The notes under the pieces: generated by a model
What the model was told of the DNA's origin: nothing
Database searches by the model: none
The model's input: only the letters and a program-made list of their open reading frames with translations
Source: Nitrospira sp.
GTDB taxonomy: Bacteria; Nitrospirota; Nitrospiria; Nitrospirales; Nitrospiraceae
Reading direction: 5' to 3'
NCBI GenBank assembly: GCA_022843785.1
Contig: JALHMZ010000002.1
Coordinates: forward strand, 124,001-188,000
DNA length: 64,000 nt
Shown: piece after piece, positions 19,722-28,108 of the stretch
Position numbering within the stretch: the first letter of the stretch is position 1
Layout: each line of letters starts with the position of its first letter
Translations under genes and position numbers: made by a program

Positions 19722-21107
19722 TCAGCTCGCCCGCTTGCGAACCGTCGCCTCCGGTTCCTCATGTGCGGATTCAACAGGATCAGGGGAGAGATACCGCAAT
19801 CGGCTCTCAGGATCTTCCTCGTCTGAATTTTGCGTCGAGGATTGGTCCAAATGGAAAAACCGGCGAGCCGCTTCGACAAAGGCCGGCCCATTCGATGAAT
19901 TGACTTCGGCCTTGAGTGTCACCATCGTGCGATGGATCAATTTATTCACAATCGAGGACGCCATCCCTTCGACTAGTTCCCGATCCTGCTGAGAGAGATG
20001 TGCAAGGCGGCTCATCACTTTTTCGACTTCCGCCTGTTTAATTGCATCAACCCGGCTCCGAAGAGCCACGATCGTAGGAGTCACCTCCAGGGCTTTCATC
20101 CACTCAAGCGTAGCCCCGACCTCCTCCACAACCATCCGCTCAGCCTTTTCCGCTTCCTGCAAACGCTCCGCGCGATTTTGCTCGACCCGTTGCTTCAGAT
20201 CGTCGATATCGAACAAGAAGGCATTATCGACATGCCGAACGGCCGGATCGATGTTCCGCGGGACAGAGATATCGATCAAAAACATGGGGCGATTCCCACG
20301 CTTATCGACCGCCCGCTGCACATCCTCCGCGCCGATCAGATAGTGGGCAGCGCCGGTAGAGACCAGCACGATGTCCGCCGCCGCCATCTCGTCCTTGAAT
20401 TGGTCAAACGGAACCGGTATCCCGCCGAATTGCTCCGCCAGGTCGATCGCATGCTGCGGTGTCCTTGTGGTGATCCGCACCTGGTGAACACCCTGCGCGA
20501 TCAAGTGCCGCGCCGCCAGTTTGGCCATTTCTCCGGCGCCGACCAGCAACACCGTTTTCTCATCAAGATTCGAGAAAATCTTCTTGGCCAGCTCGACCGC
20601 CGCATAGCTGACCGAGACTGCCATCTCGGAAATTTTTGTCTCGGTCCGCACCCGTTTGGCCACCGAAATAGCTTTCTTGACGACTTTGTTCATGATGACG
20701 CCGGTCGTCTTATGGGCCAGGGCAACTTCGAAGGCATTCTTGAGCTGCCCCAGGATCTGAGACTCGCCGATGATCATCGAATCCAGACTCGCCGCCACCC
20801 TGAATAGATGGGCGATAGCCCGATCCCCGGTATGCCAGTACAGATGCGGCGTCAGTTGCTCGGATGACAACGATAGATGCGTATCCGCAAGAAACTCCTG
20901 GATGCGGGCGTAGCCCTCCTCCACATCCTCCACGACCGAATAGACTTCGACTCGATTGCAGGTTGACAGCAGCACGCCTTCCTTCACTCCGGAATAGGAA
21001 CAGAGCCGGCCGAGCGCCTCGCCCAAGCGGCTTTCAGGCACAGCCAGTTTCTCACGAACCTCAACCGGCGCCGTCTTATGGCTCAGGCCTACCACGATCA
21101 CATGCAT
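19722..21107 (-). CDS. hemA: Glutamyl-tRNA reductase
   Basis: GluTR reduces glutamyl-tRNA to glutamate-1-semialdehyde, the first committed step of the C5 pathway to haem. The N-terminal catalytic domain contains VGLSHKTAPVEVREKLA and the catalytic Cys in LLSTCNRVEVY. Then come SMIIGESQILGQ and an NADP-binding Rossmann domain (VLLVGAGEMAKLAARHL). The C-terminal helical dimerisation domain ends in a longer charged tail, giving 461 residues, somewhat longer than usual. The start is one base after the stop of the upstream cytochrome-assembly gene. No glutamate-semialdehyde aminotransferase (hemL) is in the window. Confidence 0.96.
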   Translation of the reverse strand: MHVIVVGLSHKTAPVEVREKLAVPESRLGEALGRLCSYSGVKEGVLLSTCNRVEVYSVVEDVEEGYARIQEFLADTHLSLSSEQLTPHLYWHTGDRAIAHLFRVAASLDSMIIGESQILGQLKNAFEVALAHKTTGVIMNKVVKKAISVAKRVRTETKISEMAVSVSYAAVELAKKIFSNLDEKTVLLVGAGEMAKLAARHLIAQGVHQVRITTRTPQHAIDLAEQFGGIPVPFDQFKDEMAAADIVLVSTGAAHYLIGAEDVQRAVDKRGNRPMFLIDISVPRNIDPAVRHVDNAFLFDIDDLKQRVEQNRAERLQEAEKAERMVVEEVGATLEWMKALEVTPTIVALRSRVDAIKQAEVEKVMSRLAHLSQQDRELVEGMASSIVNKLIHRTMVTLKAEVNSSNGPAFVEAARRFFHLDQSSTQNSDEEDPESRLRYLSPDPVESAHEEPEATVRKRAS

Positions 21108-21108
21108 G

Positions 21109-21912
21109 CTACGACAGGGCTCCGTGGCTCTTGAGCACGACTCCGACCAACGTCAGAATCACGCAGGCAAACCCGACCACCGTCAAATAGGCGGCGCGCT
21201 TCGCCCGCCACCCCACCGTCAAGCGCCCCAACAAGACGAAAAAATAAAACAGCCAGGTTATCAGGGCCCCGGTCTGTTCCGGATTCCAACTCACATAGGA
21301 TCCACGATCGAACTCGGCCGAGATCGCCCCGGTCACGATCCCCAGAGTCAACAACGGGAAGCCCAAGATAATGGATTGCTGATTGAGATGGTCGAGAAAA
21401 TCGAGCGCCGGCAGCTTGCTATAGAGCACATTGAATCGTTTAGACTTGAGCAGGCGATCTTGAATCAGGTACATCACACCGGCCACGAACGCGACGGTGA
21501 ATCCCACGGTTCCCAGCATGCTGAGCGTGACATGGACCCAGAGGGTCTTGAATACCGGCTTGAGCGTGGGTACTGTCTCAGGAAGCGCGGCTGCCGATAC
21601 CAGGGAGATCAGCGCAAGCGGAACCATGAAAGAGCCGAGTACATGAATCCGATGGCGAAACTCGACGACCAGAAACACGAGAATCATCATCCATGAGAAA
21701 AAGGAAAGCGCCTCGTAGAAACTAGGTGTGGCCGGCGATGACGCTGTCGTCATTCTGGCCACCAAGGCAATCGTGTGAAATACGAATCCTGCGGCCGTCA
21801 CCCACAATGAAACCTTCGACAACGCATCAGAACGCCGCAGCAAATGAGTGAGAAACGACACCGTGGCCACGAAATACAACGCCATGGTGATCATAAAACA
21901 GACCGAGGCCAT
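21109..21912 (-). CDS. CcsA/HemX-type cytochrome c assembly membrane protein
   Basis: A 267-residue integral membrane protein with about eight hydrophobic segments. Features of the CcsA/ResC/HemX family are FVFHTIALVAR, YEALSFFSWMMILVF, the conserved WVHVTLSMLGTVGFTVAFVAG and the C-terminal SYVSWNPEQTGALITWLFYFF. Members handle haem for cytochrome c maturation or stabilise GluTR (HemX). Position directly upstream of hemA, one base apart, fits either job and is the usual hemX location. The full tryptophan-rich WWD motif of CcsA is not evident, which favours the HemX-like reading. It is divergent from the methylase gene at 21979. Confidence 0.85.
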   Translation of the reverse strand: MASVCFMITMALYFVATVSFLTHLLRRSDALSKVSLWVTAAGFVFHTIALVARMTTASSPATPSFYEALSFFSWMMILVFLVVEFRHRIHVLGSFMVPLALISLVSAAALPETVPTLKPVFKTLWVHVTLSMLGTVGFTVAFVAGVMYLIQDRLLKSKRFNVLYSKLPALDFLDHLNQQSIILGFPLLTLGIVTGAISAEFDRGSYVSWNPEQTGALITWLFYFFVLLGRLTVGWRAKRAAYLTVVGFACVILTLVGVVLKSHGALS

Positions 21913-21978
21913 CAGGTCTACCCTTGTTCAAGACCGCGCACAAACGGTGTCCTTCGAGATAAGCGTGAAATTATATCG

Positions 21979-22794
21979 ATGCAGCAAGAACGGAGTCAAC
22001 AAACGGCCTGCGCTGATATGACTACTGGCGATCCACAACCGAAGCCCGGCATTCTCTTTCTGGTCGCAGTGCCTATCGGAAATGTCGACGATCTGACAGT
22101 CCGTGCAATCCGAATCCTGCGCGAAGCCGACTTGATTGCCTCGGAAGACCCGGGGAAAACCAGGCAGCTACTCTCCCATCATGGCATCGATGCAACGCTG
22201 ACAAGTTACGGCCCCACGAACATCGAAGAAAAAGCGGCCATCCTGCTCGATCGATTGCACCAAGGCGCCCAGATTGCGTTGGTGTCGGATTGCGGATCTC
22301 CGGTCATCGCCGACCCTGGCGCACTCCTTGTAACATTGGCCCACACGCACGGCATTCAAGTGATCTCAATCCCTGGCCCCTCCGCCCTGACCGCAGCCGT
22401 CGCTATGGCAGGACTCCCCTGCGATCATTTTGTGTTTCTGGGACAACTCCCGGAGACGCGAGCAGGAATACGACGCTGTCTCTCCAGTCATTCAATCGGC
22501 ACAATTAACGCCGTCGCCTTCTGCACCGGCACGTCACTTGCGCTCGCACTGGACATAGTCGACGATCTTGCGCCGCAATGTACTATCCTGCTCGCCTGCG
22601 ATCTCACGAAACCGAATGAACGGATCATGCGTGGAACCGTCTTTCAAATCCGACGAGACTCGAAGAATTTCCTAACACCCGAAGACGTTACGCTGATTCT
22701 GACAGGAAAAAGTAAGCGGATGGTGCGGACGGGAAGAAACAAGAGTGCAACAGCCGCTCAGTCACTATCCTCACGGCGGATCAGCACTCGATAG
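21979..22794 (+). CDS. Divergent RsmI-like SAM-dependent methyltransferase
   Basis: About 271 residues from ATG 21979; ATG 22018 is an alternative. It matches the tetrapyrrole-methylase fold of RsmI, which 2'-O-methylates C1402 of 16S rRNA: GILFLVAVPIGNVDDLTVRA, ADLIASEDPGKTRQLLSHHGI, ALVSDCGSPVIADPGALLV and IPGPSALTAAVAMAGLP. Typical RsmI has CEDTR and SDAGTP where this has SEDPG and SDCGSP, and the C-terminal half is poorly conserved. It could be a true RsmI or a paralogue with a changed substrate. Its 3' end overlaps the convergent TusA-like gene by 37 bases. Confidence 0.75.
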   Translation: MQQERSQQTACADMTTGDPQPKPGILFLVAVPIGNVDDLTVRAIRILREADLIASEDPGKTRQLLSHHGIDATLTSYGPTNIEEKAAILLDRLHQGAQIALVSDCGSPVIADPGALLVTLAHTHGIQVISIPGPSALTAAVAMAGLPCDHFVFLGQLPETRAGIRRCLSSHSIGTINAVAFCTGTSLALALDIVDDLAPQCTILLACDLTKPNERIMRGTVFQIRRDSKNFLTPEDVTLILTGKSKRMVRTGRNKSATAAQSLSSRRISTR

Positions 22795-23024
22795 GCTTGG
22801 TCGATCCGTTCCTGCCCAAGCACCGTATGCCCTTCGTTTTCGACGCTACGGGGAACGTTCCGGATCGGATCACCGTCATCCAGCAAAACGGAAAGCACCT
22901 GCCCCTCCCTCATTGTTTCAAGCTTGAGCTTCGTCTTGACGAAATTGTAGGGGCAGATGACTCCGCGAAGATCGAGTTCGACATCGGACTGCTGGGCCAT
23001 CGATTGATCTTGTTTCTCATCCAT
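22758..23024 (-). CDS. TusA/SirA-family protein with altered CPxP motif
   Basis: An 88-residue TusA-like protein: VELDLRGVICPYNFVKTKLKL, then EGQVLSVLLDDGDPIRNVPRSVENEGHTV. TusA carries sulfur as a persulfide on the Cys of CPxP for tRNA thiolation or cofactor synthesis. Here the motif is CPYN, so the sulfur-accepting Cys is kept but the second Pro is replaced. The fold and position of secondary elements otherwise look normal. It may act in sulfur transfer or redox control; no partner genes are adjacent. The end overlaps the convergent methylase gene. Confidence 0.85.
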   Translation of the reverse strand: MDEKQDQSMAQQSDVELDLRGVICPYNFVKTKLKLETMREGQVLSVLLDDGDPIRNVPRSVENEGHTVLGQERIDQAYRVLIRREDSD

Positions 23025-23125
23025 CGCGACGCCTCACCTCATCAAGACCACACGCCATATTGCTGGCCGGCCCGTGCAGAAAAGCACACCAGGCAAAGAT
23101 TCTACACACCTGCCAGACCCGTCTC

Positions 23126-23157
23126 GAAACAAAAGGGGCAGCCCGAAGCTGCCCCTT
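23126..23157 (-). terminator. Rho-independent terminator
   Basis: A perfect 10-bp stem (AAGGGGCAGC at 23133-23142 with its complement at 23148-23157). Read on the minus strand it has a TTCGG loop and is followed by TTTTGTTT. It lies 38 bases after the stop of the secreted protein gene at 23195. Confidence 0.85.
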
Positions 23158-23194
23158 CCGCTTAATATTCTGAATCAACGCACAATCGAGAATT

Positions 23195-23959
23195 CTACTC
23201 CAGCCCCTTCACAAGATTGGGCTTCGACAAATCTGTTCCATAGTCGGACTTGGTCTGTGTCTGCTGATAACCCCATCCCGGTTGCGGTTCACAATTCCAA
23301 CAAGGGGCCGAACCGTTATATTCTCCGATCGTCGTATCGATAGTCCCCCCGATTTTCCCAGGGACCACAGAGCCGGCGACACCTCCGGTAACCCCTCCGC
23401 CAGTGACGGCCAAGGCGCGGTCATTGAGCGGATCAGGTCGTTGACCGAGTCCTCCGAAACCTTTTCGCGTGGCCACAACATTTGTCACGGAGACTTCCAA
23501 CACGATCTTTCGGCCAACTCCGTATGGCTGTTCCTTGGTCGTCTCTTCCACCACCTGCACCGTGACTTCGTCCCCGACGTTGAGCTCGCGAATCACCTGC
23601 ATATTCGACCGATCGGACAGGCTCAAGGGAATGATCGTCCGGGCACCGTACCCGGCCTTGCCTTCCTGACCTTCGTCTTGCATGCGGCCTGCGCCCCCCG
23701 TTTCAATCATCAGTTTGTGTTGAGGCAAATCCAGCGCGAAGATACGGCCCATTACCGTCTCAGGTTGAGATAGCCGATCGAGAAACGTATTGCTATCGAA
23801 CGCCTGAACGCGGTTTGCGCTTCCGGAGACATCGCCGACACCAGTACCGACGCCCAGCGATGACCCTCCTGACGACTGCTGCAGACGCTCTTGTGCCGTT
23901 GCAACACCCACAGAGCCGATTAAACAAATCGTGGCTCCCAGTGCCAACACCTTACGCAT
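23195..23959 (-). CDS. Secreted protein of unknown function
   Basis: About 254 residues starting at ATG 23959, chosen because AAGGAGG lies 6 bases upstream and the sequence then opens with a signal peptide (MRKVLALGATICLIGSVGV, cleavage near ATAQE). The middle (about residues 65-170) is rich in short beta segments: VMGRIFALDLPQHKLMIE, RTIIPLSLSDRSNMQVI and VGDEVTVQVVEE. These suggest an OB-like or beta-barrel fold. The C-terminal part is Gly-rich and has CWNC. No catalytic motif is recognised. A terminator follows the gene. Confidence 0.75.
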   Translation of the reverse strand: MRKVLALGATICLIGSVGVATAQERLQQSSGGSSLGVGTGVGDVSGSANRVQAFDSNTFLDRLSQPETVMGRIFALDLPQHKLMIETGGAGRMQDEGQEGKAGYGARTIIPLSLSDRSNMQVIRELNVGDEVTVQVVEETTKEQPYGVGRKIVLEVSVTNVVATRKGFGGLGQRPDPLNDRALAVTGGGVTGGVAGSVVPGKIGGTIDTTIGEYNGSAPCWNCEPQPGWGYQQTQTKSDYGTDLSKPNLVKGLE

Positions 23960-24157
23960 GGACTGCCTCCTTATAATAGGTAAGAAACGATGGTGTACTG
24001 CCAAAGATCGCGTTGAAACAATCAACCCCATGGGACAAATATACAGATAACCAGACGACAGATACGTTTGTTTCCATAAAATGTGACAAGAAATTAGGCC
24101 AACCACACGACCCTGTCAAGAGGGTCCTTATTGCTCAATTCTTATCCACTCCTCGTT

Positions 24158-24244
24158 TGGTGCCCAGAGGGAGGGTCGAACTCCCACTCTCTTGCGAGAA
24201 CCGGATTTTGAGTCCGGCGCGTCTGCCAGTTCCGCCATCCGGGC
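24158..24244 (-). tRNA. tRNA-Leu (anticodon CAA)
   Basis: The minus strand folds as a class II tRNA. The acceptor stem GCCCGGA pairs with TCTGGGC with one G-U, the D-arm carries GGCAGACGC, and the anticodon stem-loop is CCGGA-CTCAAAA-TCCGG with anticodon CAA. The long variable arm contains TTCTCGCAAGAGAG, and the T-arm is GGGAGTTCGACCCTCCC. The CCA end is encoded (24158-24160). A complete 87-base gene. Confidence 0.97.
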
Positions 24245-24551
24245 ATAGCTTCAACCGTGGCTGGCAACACAGGATGCTTTTCTAACATGATGCATCGAGA
24301 GGGTCAACCAGTATAGATCTCTAACGCTATGCCTGCCACCATCACAATTCTCACCTCAGAGTCTTATGAAAGTCTTGACAGATTCTAGGCTCATAGCGAC
24401 CGAAAAGGGTGGGTTGACTGCGATAGCTGCCCCCCCCTGTTCAAGTGTCAGATCGTTGTGTAACGTGTAGGTGATGCGGAAACACCTCAAACACACGCTT
24501 CGGTCTCTTCCTTGATCGATGCCAGGCTCCAATCGGCGCAGGGGTGATAGC

Positions 24552-24920
24552 ATGAATGAATCGGTGCCTATAGCCCATTCGCCTCACGTGAGGCTGGATG
24601 TACTGGCCTTATTCTATGTGCTGACCGTCGCCGGCTGCGCCCAGCCAATCGAGACAATCGAAATGACATCTTTCGATGCATCGCATGATCAGATGGCGAT
24701 TGCTGGCTACTACCGAGACGGGGCCATGGATATGCGAAGAAAAGCGGCTTCGCTTGCCGAGAGCGCCGTCCGGTATGAGCACCTCTTCGGCCCTCAGTCG
24801 GATTGGGTGAGTGGCGCGCGGCAACTTTCGCAATACTATACCGCAGCGGCTCAAGAGCAGGAACGTCTGGCTAACGCCCATGCGGAAATCGCCAGAACAG
24901 GACGACAGCATCGCCAGTGA
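24552..24920 (+). CDS. Small lipoprotein
   Basis: About 122 residues from ATG 24552, with AGGGGTG upstream. The N-terminal hydrophobic run ends in a lipobox (TVAGC), so lipidation on Cys is likely. The mature part is a helical, Ala/Glu-rich hairpin (about residues 45-120, including RRKAASLAESAVRYEHLFG and YYTAAAQEQERLANAHAEIA). A bundle or coiled coil is suggested, with no enzymatic motif. The SPFH lipoprotein gene follows by 22 bases on the same strand, so the two are probably cotranscribed and may work together at the membrane. About 300 bases upstream, between the tRNA and this start, hold no gene I can support. Confidence 0.7.
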   Translation: MNESVPIAHSPHVRLDVLALFYVLTVAGCAQPIETIEMTSFDASHDQMAIAGYYRDGAMDMRRKAASLAESAVRYEHLFGPQSDWVSGARQLSQYYTAAAQEQERLANAHAEIARTGRQHRQ

Positions 24921-24942
24921 ACACCGTACAAAAGGAGGACCT

Positions 24943-25800
24943 ATGAAAACCTCAGTGCTTTCCCGTCCAATCATACCGATAATTTCGATGCTGCTATTGA
25001 TGTACGGCTGCGGGACGACTGTCGACCAAGGGAAACGAGGCCTGCGCTGGAACCCGTTCACGTCAGGGCTGACAAAAGAGCCGCTCAGCGAAGGGTTCTA
25101 TTGGCATGCGCCGTGGAATAAGGTGTTTGAGTACGACGTCAGGTATCAAAGCTTTACAGAAAAAGTGGATGCCCTAACCGCCGACGATCTCTCGGTCACG
25201 CTGCACGCGGCGATTACCATGAGACCCATTGGGGAGGAAATCTATTTCCTCGCTCAGGAAGTGGGGCACGGCTGGTATGCGCAGCTCGTCCGTCCACAGT
25301 TCCTCTCCGCCGTGCGCGGAGTCGTCGCACAATATACGATGGTCTCACTTCCTGAACGGAGCAGCGAAATCGGTAACAAGATCGAAGCGGTAATGGTTGA
25401 GTCGCTCAAGGGCCGGCATCTGGACGTATACAGTGTGGCCTTGTCCGAAATCGAATTTCCTCAGATGGTCTTGAAATCCATTGAGCAGAAACAAGCGAAG
25501 GAGCAGGAAAAGGAGCAAAAAGAATTTGAACTGGTCATTGCGCAGCGCAACGCCGAGATTGCGAGGATTCAAGCCAAAGGGGAAGGCGATGCCTTGCAAA
25601 TTCGGGCTGAGGGCGAGGGAGAGAGTCTACGCATTCGCGCCAAGGGACAGTCACAAGCACAGGAAATCATCACCAAAACTCTCACGCAAGATTATCTAAA
25701 ATACAAATTGTACGAGAACCCCAGCACAAAAACGATCATCGTACCAGATAAGCTGAATGTGCCGATTATTGTGAACCCGGGGTCGGATCATTCGCGTTGA
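24943..25800 (+). CDS. SPFH/prohibitin-like lipoprotein
   Basis: About 285 residues from ATG 24943, chosen because AAAGGAGG stands just upstream and a lipoprotein signal follows (SMLLLMYGCG). The SPFH/band-7 domain spans about residues 25-190: KEPLSEGFYWHAPWNKVFEYDVRY, VTLHAAITMRPIGEEIYFL and VVAQYTMVSLPERSSEIGNK. A charged coiled coil rich in KQAKEQEKEQKEFE and repeated GEGDALQIRAEGEGESLRIR segments then follows. Prohibitin-like proteins scaffold membranes or regulate proteases such as FtsH. A lipid anchor instead of an N-terminal membrane helix is less common. Confidence 0.85.
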   Translation: MKTSVLSRPIIPIISMLLLMYGCGTTVDQGKRGLRWNPFTSGLTKEPLSEGFYWHAPWNKVFEYDVRYQSFTEKVDALTADDLSVTLHAAITMRPIGEEIYFLAQEVGHGWYAQLVRPQFLSAVRGVVAQYTMVSLPERSSEIGNKIEAVMVESLKGRHLDVYSVALSEIEFPQMVLKSIEQKQAKEQEKEQKEFELVIAQRNAEIARIQAKGEGDALQIRAEGEGESLRIRAKGQSQAQEIITKTLTQDYLKYKLYENPSTKTIIVPDKLNVPIIVNPGSDHSR

Positions 25801-25991
25801 ACGGCATGTAGGAATCGGTCAGAGAAAGAGGACCGTGCTGGTCTTGTATCACTCGCATCTCATGCCGCACAACGCTCGTTTCGTGGGGAATGGCCCCACA
25901 GGCAATTCCACGAATGCCAGAGCCGTTGATATGGATGCGACAGTAGGCTTATCAGAAGAATGATCGGCAGCAGACAAGGCAGAGAAACGCT

Positions 25992-26462
25992 TCAACAACC
26001 TTTGAACTTTTTCGCGAGGCACGCTTTCGAGAGCCGCTTAGCTTCAGTCACCTGCGCGGGAGTCATCCGCTGCGCCACATCATCCCGGTTGGCTTCAGCC
26101 TGCTTTTGCTCATCGCCCTTCAAATGAACTGCGGCGATGTTCACCCACATATAGGCCCGCACATAGTCTTGTTGGACGCCCAAACCGGCGAAATATAATT
26201 CTGCCAGATTATTCTGCGCCAAAGCATGACCCTGTGCCGCTGCTTTTTCGTACCACTGTCGCGCCTGCACATAGTCCTTCGGCACGCCTTTGCCCTCAGC
26301 ATACAACGCCCCAAGATTGTTCTGAGCCTCTGCGTTCCCTTCGGCTGCCTGCGCTTCTAGATCCTTCGCCGACGTTTCAGCGCCGTTTTTTGGATATGCG
26401 GCACTCTGCTCAACGGGAAACAAGAGTGCAACGAAGAGAATGGCGATAGAAAGTCCGCGCAT
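25992..26462 (-). CDS. Sel1-repeat secreted protein
   Basis: A 156-residue protein with a signal peptide (GLSIAILFVALLFPVEQSAA) and two clear Sel1-like repeats: AEAQNNLGALYAEGKGVPKD with YVQARQWYEKAAAQG, then ALAQNNLAELYFAGLGVQQD with YVRAYMWVNIAAVH. The tail carries two cysteines (SKACLAKKFKGC) that could form a disulfide. Sel1 repeats mediate protein contacts in the envelope. A related Sel1 gene occurs at 42447-43028, with the same YMW..AA ending and a similar MTxAQxTxAKRL tail. It is convergent with the SPFH gene. Confidence 0.88.
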   Translation of the reverse strand: MRGLSIAILFVALLFPVEQSAAYPKNGAETSAKDLEAQAAEGNAEAQNNLGALYAEGKGVPKDYVQARQWYEKAAAQGHALAQNNLAELYFAGLGVQQDYVRAYMWVNIAAVHLKGDEQKQAEANRDDVAQRMTPAQVTEAKRLSKACLAKKFKGC

Positions 26463-26652
26463 AGAGAAGTAGTATGGCGCGGTGAGATGGACAGCGTCAA
26501 GAGTGAGGATGCGGGGTTATTGTAATCCCGGGACTTTTTTTCATTGCGACATCTCTGCTAGAATGTGCGCCATCACTAGGCGCCTGCTACAGCTCGCCCT
26601 TGATGATTTCCATCTACTTACCACTGAGCGCGAAAGAAGGAGTGTGACAGCC

Positions 26653-26934
26653 ATGGCCGACGTTGCATGCGTGACCTGCGGACAAACAGGAGAAGCGATC
26701 ACTGCTCCTCTGTTTCTCGGGAAACTCGAAGCGGAGATCAAGGCCAAAGTCTGCCTCGGCTGCTGGAAAAAGTGGGAAGGCATGCGGGTCATGGTCATCA
26801 ACGAATACCAGGTCAACCTGGGCGATGAAAGCGGACGCGAGCTTGTCCGCAAACAGATGAAGGCCTTTTTGAAGTTAGGTGAGCAGGCCGACTCATCGAA
26901 GGTGGCGGAAAACTTCCGCCCGCCTACAAGCTAA
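26653..26934 (+). CDS. YggX-like Fe(II)-trafficking protein with two CxxC motifs
   Basis: A 93-residue protein from ATG 26653 with AAGGAG about 10 bases upstream. The C-terminal part (KWEGMRVMVINEYQVNLGD, then RELVRKQMKAFL) matches YggX, which limits labile iron and protects Fe-S proteins from oxidation. Unlike the E. coli protein, the N-terminal half has CVTCG and CLGCW, two CxxC pairs that could bind Zn or Fe. The family assignment is good; the metal site is an inference. Confidence 0.8.
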   Translation: MADVACVTCGQTGEAITAPLFLGKLEAEIKAKVCLGCWKKWEGMRVMVINEYQVNLGDESGRELVRKQMKAFLKLGEQADSSKVAENFRPPTS

Positions 26935-27005
26935 TCGCAGCCGCCCGACCTGCCGTCATACGATTTCAAGTCACCCGACTTTCCCCTGTGTTGTCGCCGA
27001 GTTCG

Positions 27006-27035
27006 TTGACATCACGAATTCGAAAGTGATACAGT
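27006..27035 (+). promoter_or_regulatory. Sigma-70-like promoter before the DUF151 pair
   Basis: TTGACA (27006-27011), an 18-base spacer and TACAGT (27030-27035) stand about 65 bases before the first DUF151 start. This is the best promoter-like sequence in that gap. Confidence 0.45.
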
Positions 27036-27101
27036 CCCCCATTCTTCCCTATCCTTTTTCATGAAAGCGTGGGAATTTAGTAGCTTGTCGGAGCCTGGGT
27101 T

Positions 27102-27557
27102 ATGATTACGCAGATGCAGGTCAAGGGGTTGATGTTCGACCCCTATAACAATGCCTATATTGTGATCTTACGGGATGAAGATCAGGCAGATATGTTGCCT
27201 ATTTGGGTCGGCAAATCAGAGGCCAGTTCGATCAGTCTGGCCCTGGAAAGTGTGGATCCTCCCCGTCCGATGACGCATGATTTCATGAAGGCCTATCTCG
27301 ATGCGGTCAATGCCAAGGTCATCAGTGTCGTCATTACCGACTTGAGCGAGAACACGTATTTTGCCAAGATCCATTTGACCTACGAAGACTCGGAATACAC
27401 AGTGGACTCACGCCCCAGTGACGCCATTGCCCTTGCACTCCGATCGGAGGCTCCGATTTTTGCCAACGAGTCGGTCATCCGAAAGCAAACTTCCGAGGAG
27501 CTTGATCAGTGGTTGGAAAACTTGAAGCCGGAAGACTTTGGAAAACTGGATTCCTGA
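27102..27557 (+). CDS. DUF151 bifunctional-nuclease-family protein (copy 1)
   Basis: A 151-residue single-domain protein of the DUF151 family, known from plant and bacterial bifunctional (DNase/RNase) nucleases: MQVKGLMFDPYNNAYIVIL, LPIWVGKSEASSISLALE, RPMTHDFMKAYLDAVNAKV and SRPSDAIALALRSEAPIFANE. It lies in tandem with a second paralogue, whose TTG start would follow this stop without a gap. The domain fills the protein with only a short acidic tail. Actual nuclease activity is not shown for most members. Confidence 0.92.
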   Translation: MITQMQVKGLMFDPYNNAYIVILRDEDQADMLPIWVGKSEASSISLALESVDPPRPMTHDFMKAYLDAVNAKVISVVITDLSENTYFAKIHLTYEDSEYTVDSRPSDAIALALRSEAPIFANESVIRKQTSEELDQWLENLKPEDFGKLDS

Positions 27558-28061
27558 TTGGGCACGCGCATGATGCCGGACGAAACACCGCAACCCACAG
27601 AACCCTTGATTGAGCTGACCGTCAACCGGGTCGTGGAGGACCCCAACACCGACACGCGAATCCTCGTCCTCTCACGTACCGATGGAACGCCCGAGCATTT
27701 TATGATCTGGGTCGGGGCTGCGGAAGGCGAGTCGATCCGGAGAGCGCTGGACACCTCGGTCACGCCGCGCCCTATGAGTCATGATTTGGTCAGGAGCTTC
27801 GGTGAACACCTGGGAGTCATCACGGAACGAGTCGTCATCACGGACGTGAAGAGCAGCACCTATTTCGCCACCGTCTATCTTGAGAACAAGGGCGTAACAC
27901 GCACCGTTGATGCCAGACCCAGCGATGCCATTGGATTGGCCCTCCGCTGCCATGCCCCTATTTATGTGACACCGGATGTCTGGAAACGACGCACCGGCCA
28001 GAACCTGGATGCGTGGCTGAATAAACTTGAGACTAAAAACATCGGAGCGCAGGAAGTTTAG
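27558..28061 (+). CDS. DUF151 bifunctional-nuclease-family protein (copy 2)
   Basis: A 167-residue paralogue of the preceding gene: LIELTVNRVVEDPNTDTRIL, FMIWVGAAEGESIRRALD, RPMSHDLVRSFGEHLGVI and DARPSDAIGLALRCHAPIYV. Both have the WVG...RPM(S/T)HD...RPSDAI core, so they probably arose by tandem duplication and may form a heteromer. A TTG at 27558 touches the previous stop; ATG 27570 and 27573 are alternatives. rplM follows 47 bases later on the same strand. Confidence 0.9.
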   Translation: MGTRMMPDETPQPTEPLIELTVNRVVEDPNTDTRILVLSRTDGTPEHFMIWVGAAEGESIRRALDTSVTPRPMSHDLVRSFGEHLGVITERVVITDVKSSTYFATVYLENKGVTRTVDARPSDAIGLALRCHAPIYVTPDVWKRRTGQNLDAWLNKLETKNIGAQEV

Positions 28062-28108
28062 CATCCATCAAGGCAGTTCATTCTATTAGGAGAAGTGGAG
28101 ACCGTGTT

